Below, piece after piece: positions 60,833 to 64,000 of a stretch of 64,000 bases of DNA. A program made the translations under genes and the position numbers. The number at the start of each line of letters is the position of its first letter. Positions within the stretch are counted from its first letter, which is position 1. The DNA lies in the NCBI GenBank assembly GCA_946699065.1, contig CAMPDV010000112.1, positions 496,001 through 560,000 on the forward strand. Direction: 5' to 3'. The DNA comes from Loxodes magnus. Lineage: Eukaryota; Ciliophora; Karyorelictea; Loxodida; Loxodidae. Below the pieces are notes generated by a model. The model was not told where the DNA came from, made no database searches, and was given only the letters and a program-made list of their open reading frames with translations.

Positions 60833-62410
60833 ATGTCATCTTTTGAACTGGTTCACTACGTTCCTCGTTAGGAAGTTCCACCTTTATTGCTCACAGAGTT
60901 ATAAGGAAATGTCTCATACAACCATGACACTCAAAGTGCTAGGAATCCATTCTACCTGCCTAAGAAAGATAATGAGCTATTTATGAATAGAGAAAGGTAA
61001 AGAGTGATGGAAACTAAAGAAATGCTTATAAAGAAGGCAGCTCCTTTACATAAGAGATATACTGCCACTACTTAGATTAAAAAGAACATACTTAAAGAAT
61101 TCATTTCCAAGACTGAAAGAAGATCCTCCAGTACTAAAGAGCATCGAGAATCTCTCCCACTCATAACTAAACGATCTTAGTGAAAAGACGGCAGACGAAA
61201 GGAAAGCGTCTATGAATTTATTAACAAGAAAAGAGAAATTTTTCAGGTTAAAATGGCGATTACTTATAGAGAGGAGGAGAAGTAGAGGTTAAATGATCTA
61301 ATAGAGACTTAAGAGAATAGACTGAAGAAAAAGGAGTAGAAGTATGATGAGGATATTAACTTCATTAACAGTTATATTGAAAATATAAAGCAGCAGTATG
61401 AAAATATGTCAAAAAAGGCATAAGATTCGCTATAAAAAAAGCTAGAGTATAATAAGCAAATTAGAGAGTTGGAAGAAGAAATATCTTAGATGTAAAACTA
61501 GATTTCAAAGCATAAGGAAAGTTTGGAAGTATTGAGAACTTACGCTAACTTTGTTAATAGCCTTTCACCTGAGCATGAACTAGAGAGGATTATGGAGAGA
61601 AGGAATTAAAAAAGAAAAGCTTTTTTAACTTAGCAAGAGGAGTAATAACAAGATTAGGACAAAGCTAAAGGTAAGTAGATTAAAAAAAATAATACTTTGG
61701 AGAGTTTTTCTGATTGTGATGAACCATATGAAATAGCCTTTTAAAAGCCAGTAGAACTGCATAATGTAATATTACGAAGAGAAGAAGAAAACTTGTTTCT
61801 TATCTAGAACAAATAATAGGTTTAGTAAGAAAATGAGGAACTAAAGTCACAACATAGTAAAATCCTTGATTAGCATCAAGTCAACCGAAAGATTTTTAAG
61901 CAGTAAATTCAAGAATAGCTAAAGGCTAATCAGCAAGCAGAAGCTAGACTTAGCTAAGTGTAAATGAAAAAAAATTTGCTGGAAAATAAGCATCTCAATG
62001 AAGATATGAGTGAGTAAATTGAAAAAAGAATCGGCGAAATTTACGTAGCTATGGAACTTTATGATGGTAGCAATATGCCTAATTCACTGGAAATGCTAGA
62101 AGCTCTTGAAAATCTACTGCTTAATAACTTAATAGTCAAATTAAATTCCTTAGACAAAAATGTTTACATGGAAAGAGAGAAAAAGTGAAAATAACTAAAA
62201 ATAAGCAAAAAGCAAACTTAGCAAAAGGCACTGACTGAATTAAAAGCAAAGGAAAAATAGGCTTTGATTAAGTAAAGGTCTGAAAATGTGAGTAAAAGAG
62301 TAGGAAAGCCAGTGATGTATAGAGCGAAACTTATAGAGAAGAAAGTTGGAAAGAAGAAGAAGCCAGAAAATGATGAGGAAATAAAATAGTAGGAGTTCTT
62401 AAATGAATAT
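60833..62410 (+). CDS. CFAP100: CFAP100 / MIA1 (CCDC37-type), I1-dynein modifier; 3' end unresolved
   Basis: About 525 residues to the point where coding character fades. Family order is kept: a short N-terminus, NPFYLPKKDNELFMNRERQR, then RYTATTQIKK. The DUF4200 coiled coil follows (VYEFINKKREIFQVKMAITY; RLNDLIETQENRLKKKEQKY; KHKESLEVLRTYANFVNSLS). A second coil and a basic tail come last (KRVGKPVMYRAKLIEKK). MIA1/CFAP100 with MIA2/CFAP73 regulates the f/I1 inner-arm dynein on doublet microtubules. Trp in SQWKDGR and EKKWKQ are TGA. No in-frame TGA follows until 62807-62809, and the DNA after 62410 is AT-rich, so the real stop must lie behind an intron I could not place. It follows the dynein gene on the same strand. 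Confidence 0.85.
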
Positions 62411-63528
62411 ATTTAATACTATATTTCATCTATAAGTGATTGCTTTAACTTTAATACACTTAAAATCTGCATGTCTATCGTTTCTTATCAACTCCTACTA
62501 TTCTTTATTATTATTATTGCTGATTAATGTAATTAAGGTTTAAGTAAGCTCACCAGCAATCTATAGAATCTAAAGACACTAATCAGTTTTTCTTTTATAA
62601 CCAATTAATAGAATGCTCTATGTGAATATAAAGTAGCTTTGGGAGCAAAAAGAATATCCTAAATCATGTCTTTGAATATCAAATCCACTTTTATTTAAAA
62701 AACAGTGAGGAAAAGAAAAGCTCAAATAGGTAAAACTTACAACAATACTCACTATTTACGTAAGAAAGGGAAAGTAAGATAAGTTATCTAAATATAATAT
62801 ACCAAGTGAAAGATTGAAGGGGTTAAAGGTTCAACTATTGGTAGTTTAGCTCTACAAAGAAATTAATTAAGTATTTAATAGCCTAAGCTTTAGAATCTCT
62901 TTATTAGCATATCCTATGAAGCTAAAAAACTTTATGCTAGAATATAATAATTCAGTCTATATTAAAATAATGCAATCAGTGGCATTTTGTAATTCATAAG
63001 ACTCAGAGTTAATATAAGAAAAATGAATTGAAAAGAGAAAGATATCTACTTATAGTAGTTTTAATAGGATTTTAAGTTAAATGGCAAATAATTATCTTGT
63101 AAGAAGAATATGTCAAAGAGAAATCATAAGAAGTAGTTTGCTTATCTATCCTACAATGAAAAATACTATTGCTTGATGGATATATATAGATTAAAGGAAA
63201 TTAAAATTATAGTTATGATAAAGTTAAAATGGAAGCAGCTATGAGTATTATTTTATAAAGTAGTCAAAAAAAACTTGGAATGAAAGCATGAAAAATTATA
63301 ATAAAAAACCTACTATTTTTGTAAAGAATTCCAGATGAATAAACTAGTTAAAAACAAAATAAGCATAATAGTATAATATTTATGGTTTACTTCACTAGCT
63401 AAATTCAGTGTAATATTAACTTTTAGTTTAGAAATTGGGACTAAATGGTATCAATATACATGCTGTAAGATAAGAGTAATAATGAAAAAAACTTAGAAGA
63501 GAAATATAAAGGTAAACTGTTTAAATTC
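62411..63528. other. Intergenic, convergent
   Basis: AT-rich. It contains the unplaced 3' end of CFAP100 and separates it from the convergent minus-strand gene. No other feature is seen. Confidence 0.45.
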
Positions 63529-64000
63529 TCACTTAGGAATCATAATTTTATGTCCTTTAACTCCAATTAAAGTGCAATCTACATTTGGGTCATCTACTGT
63601 ATGAAAATCACCCATTCTATTTTCATAATCTATTAGCTTTGTGTAAATGTATTTTCCACTAAATTTCTAGCTTAATTTTATTTCAATTCTATTTACTTTC
63701 TTCTCTACAAACTTGAATCAAAATATTGGCCTTAAATCTAGTTCACAGAAATTTACAAACTCCACTCCTACTGAAGCGATCTCATTAGCAGAAACATCTA
63801 TCAAACTATTATGAATCCATTAAATTCTAGGTAGTGCTTTCTCACATTCGATCAGTTAATTTACAGATTTGAGATCCTTTCTTCCAGTAAAGAAACTAAA
63901 GGTTTCATTAGTGAGCTCAATTTTCTTATTACTGATAAAAACAGCTAAACACTCAACAGGACAAGTGAATTAACCTTTCCTAGAAATAACCAAAGTATCA
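63529..64000 (-). CDS. C-terminal part of an unrecognised protein (5' end outside the window)
   Basis: 157 codons open from the window edge to TGA 63529-63531, with one internal TGA read as Trp (RPIFWFKF). The sequence alternates hydrophobic and polar residues like a beta-sandwich (ASVGVEFVNFCELDLRPIFW, NRIEIKLSQKFSGKYIYTKL) and ends with RMGDFHTVDDPNVDCTLIGV and KGHKIMIPK. The last strand pattern resembles galactose-binding-like or F-box-associated beta-sandwich domains, but I cannot assign a family. Composition is more GC-rich than the neighbouring spacer, which supports coding. Confidence 0.65.

Noticed and set aside
1-64000. Germline (micronuclear) scrambled-gene DNA with internal eliminated sequences
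   Set aside because: The 12.4-kb dynein, 7.5-kb BEACH and other genes are collinear and interrupted only by tiny GT-AG introns. No pointer repeats or transposon-like inserts were seen.
1-64000. CRISPR arrays, rRNA genes, insertion sequences or telomeres
   Set aside because: None were seen. There are no regularly spaced repeats, no conserved rRNA segments, no transposase with terminal repeats and no telomeric repeat tracts.

Overview
The window reads as internal sequence of a long ciliate chromosome. No telomeric repeats occur at either end and the genes are full-length and unscrambled. The nuclear code is unusual. TAA and TAG encode glutamine throughout. TGA encodes tryptophan inside genes, including at invariant Trp positions of kinases, dynein, BEACH and MORN proteins, yet TGA also ends every gene whose 3' end is clear. 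This ambiguous code matches the karyorelict nuclear code (Loxodes/Parduczia type, translation table 27). Introns are few and very short: mostly 16-17 nt, with a few of 20-25 nt. Genes look about 35-40% GC and spacers are more AT-rich (estimated by eye). A standard-code reading shatters every gene, so all models here were rebuilt by hand with the TAR=Q, TGA=W/stop rules.

Layout. 1-371: 3' end of a MORN-repeat protein (+). 1032-2062: CaMKK-like kinase (-). 2805-10333: a 2,500-residue BEACH/WD40 protein (-), divergent across 47 bp from a small unknown gene (10381-10886, +). 11237-11997: 14-3-3 protein (+). 12467-13099: PIG-X, for GPI-anchor synthesis (+). 15092-15931: RCE1 CAAX protease (+). 16387-17640: two weak candidate genes (+). 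19009-21714: TRAPPC11 (+), convergent with a coiled-coil gene (21767-22947, -). 24549-26201: MFS transporter (+). 28220-29716: possible BRCT/XRCC1-like protein (+). 31063-31536: small single-pass membrane protein (-). 31719-33728: NEK-family kinase (-), divergent across only 31 bp from a tetraspanin-like gene (33760-34459, +). 35998-37192: EamA/DMT-type transporter (+). 37714-38712: CaMK-type kinase (-). 38804-39453: small coiled-coil protein (-). 40973-42080: Kelch-type protein (+). 43251-44288: malate dehydrogenase (-). 45001-46311: coiled-coil protein (-). 47043-59484: a complete DNAH1-type inner-arm dynein heavy chain (+). 60833-about 62410: CFAP100/MIA1 (+). 63529-64000: 3' end of an unrecognised gene (-).

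Functional themes are cilia (DNAH1 and CFAP100 in tandem, NEK kinase, MORN, coiled coils), membrane traffic and lipid or GPI modification (BEACH, TRAPPC11, PIG-X, RCE1), and signalling (three kinases, 14-3-3). The genes do not form operons. The most interesting features are the context-dependent stop code, the 16-nt introns (several lying within 0-4 codons of the stop), and the very short divergent promoters.
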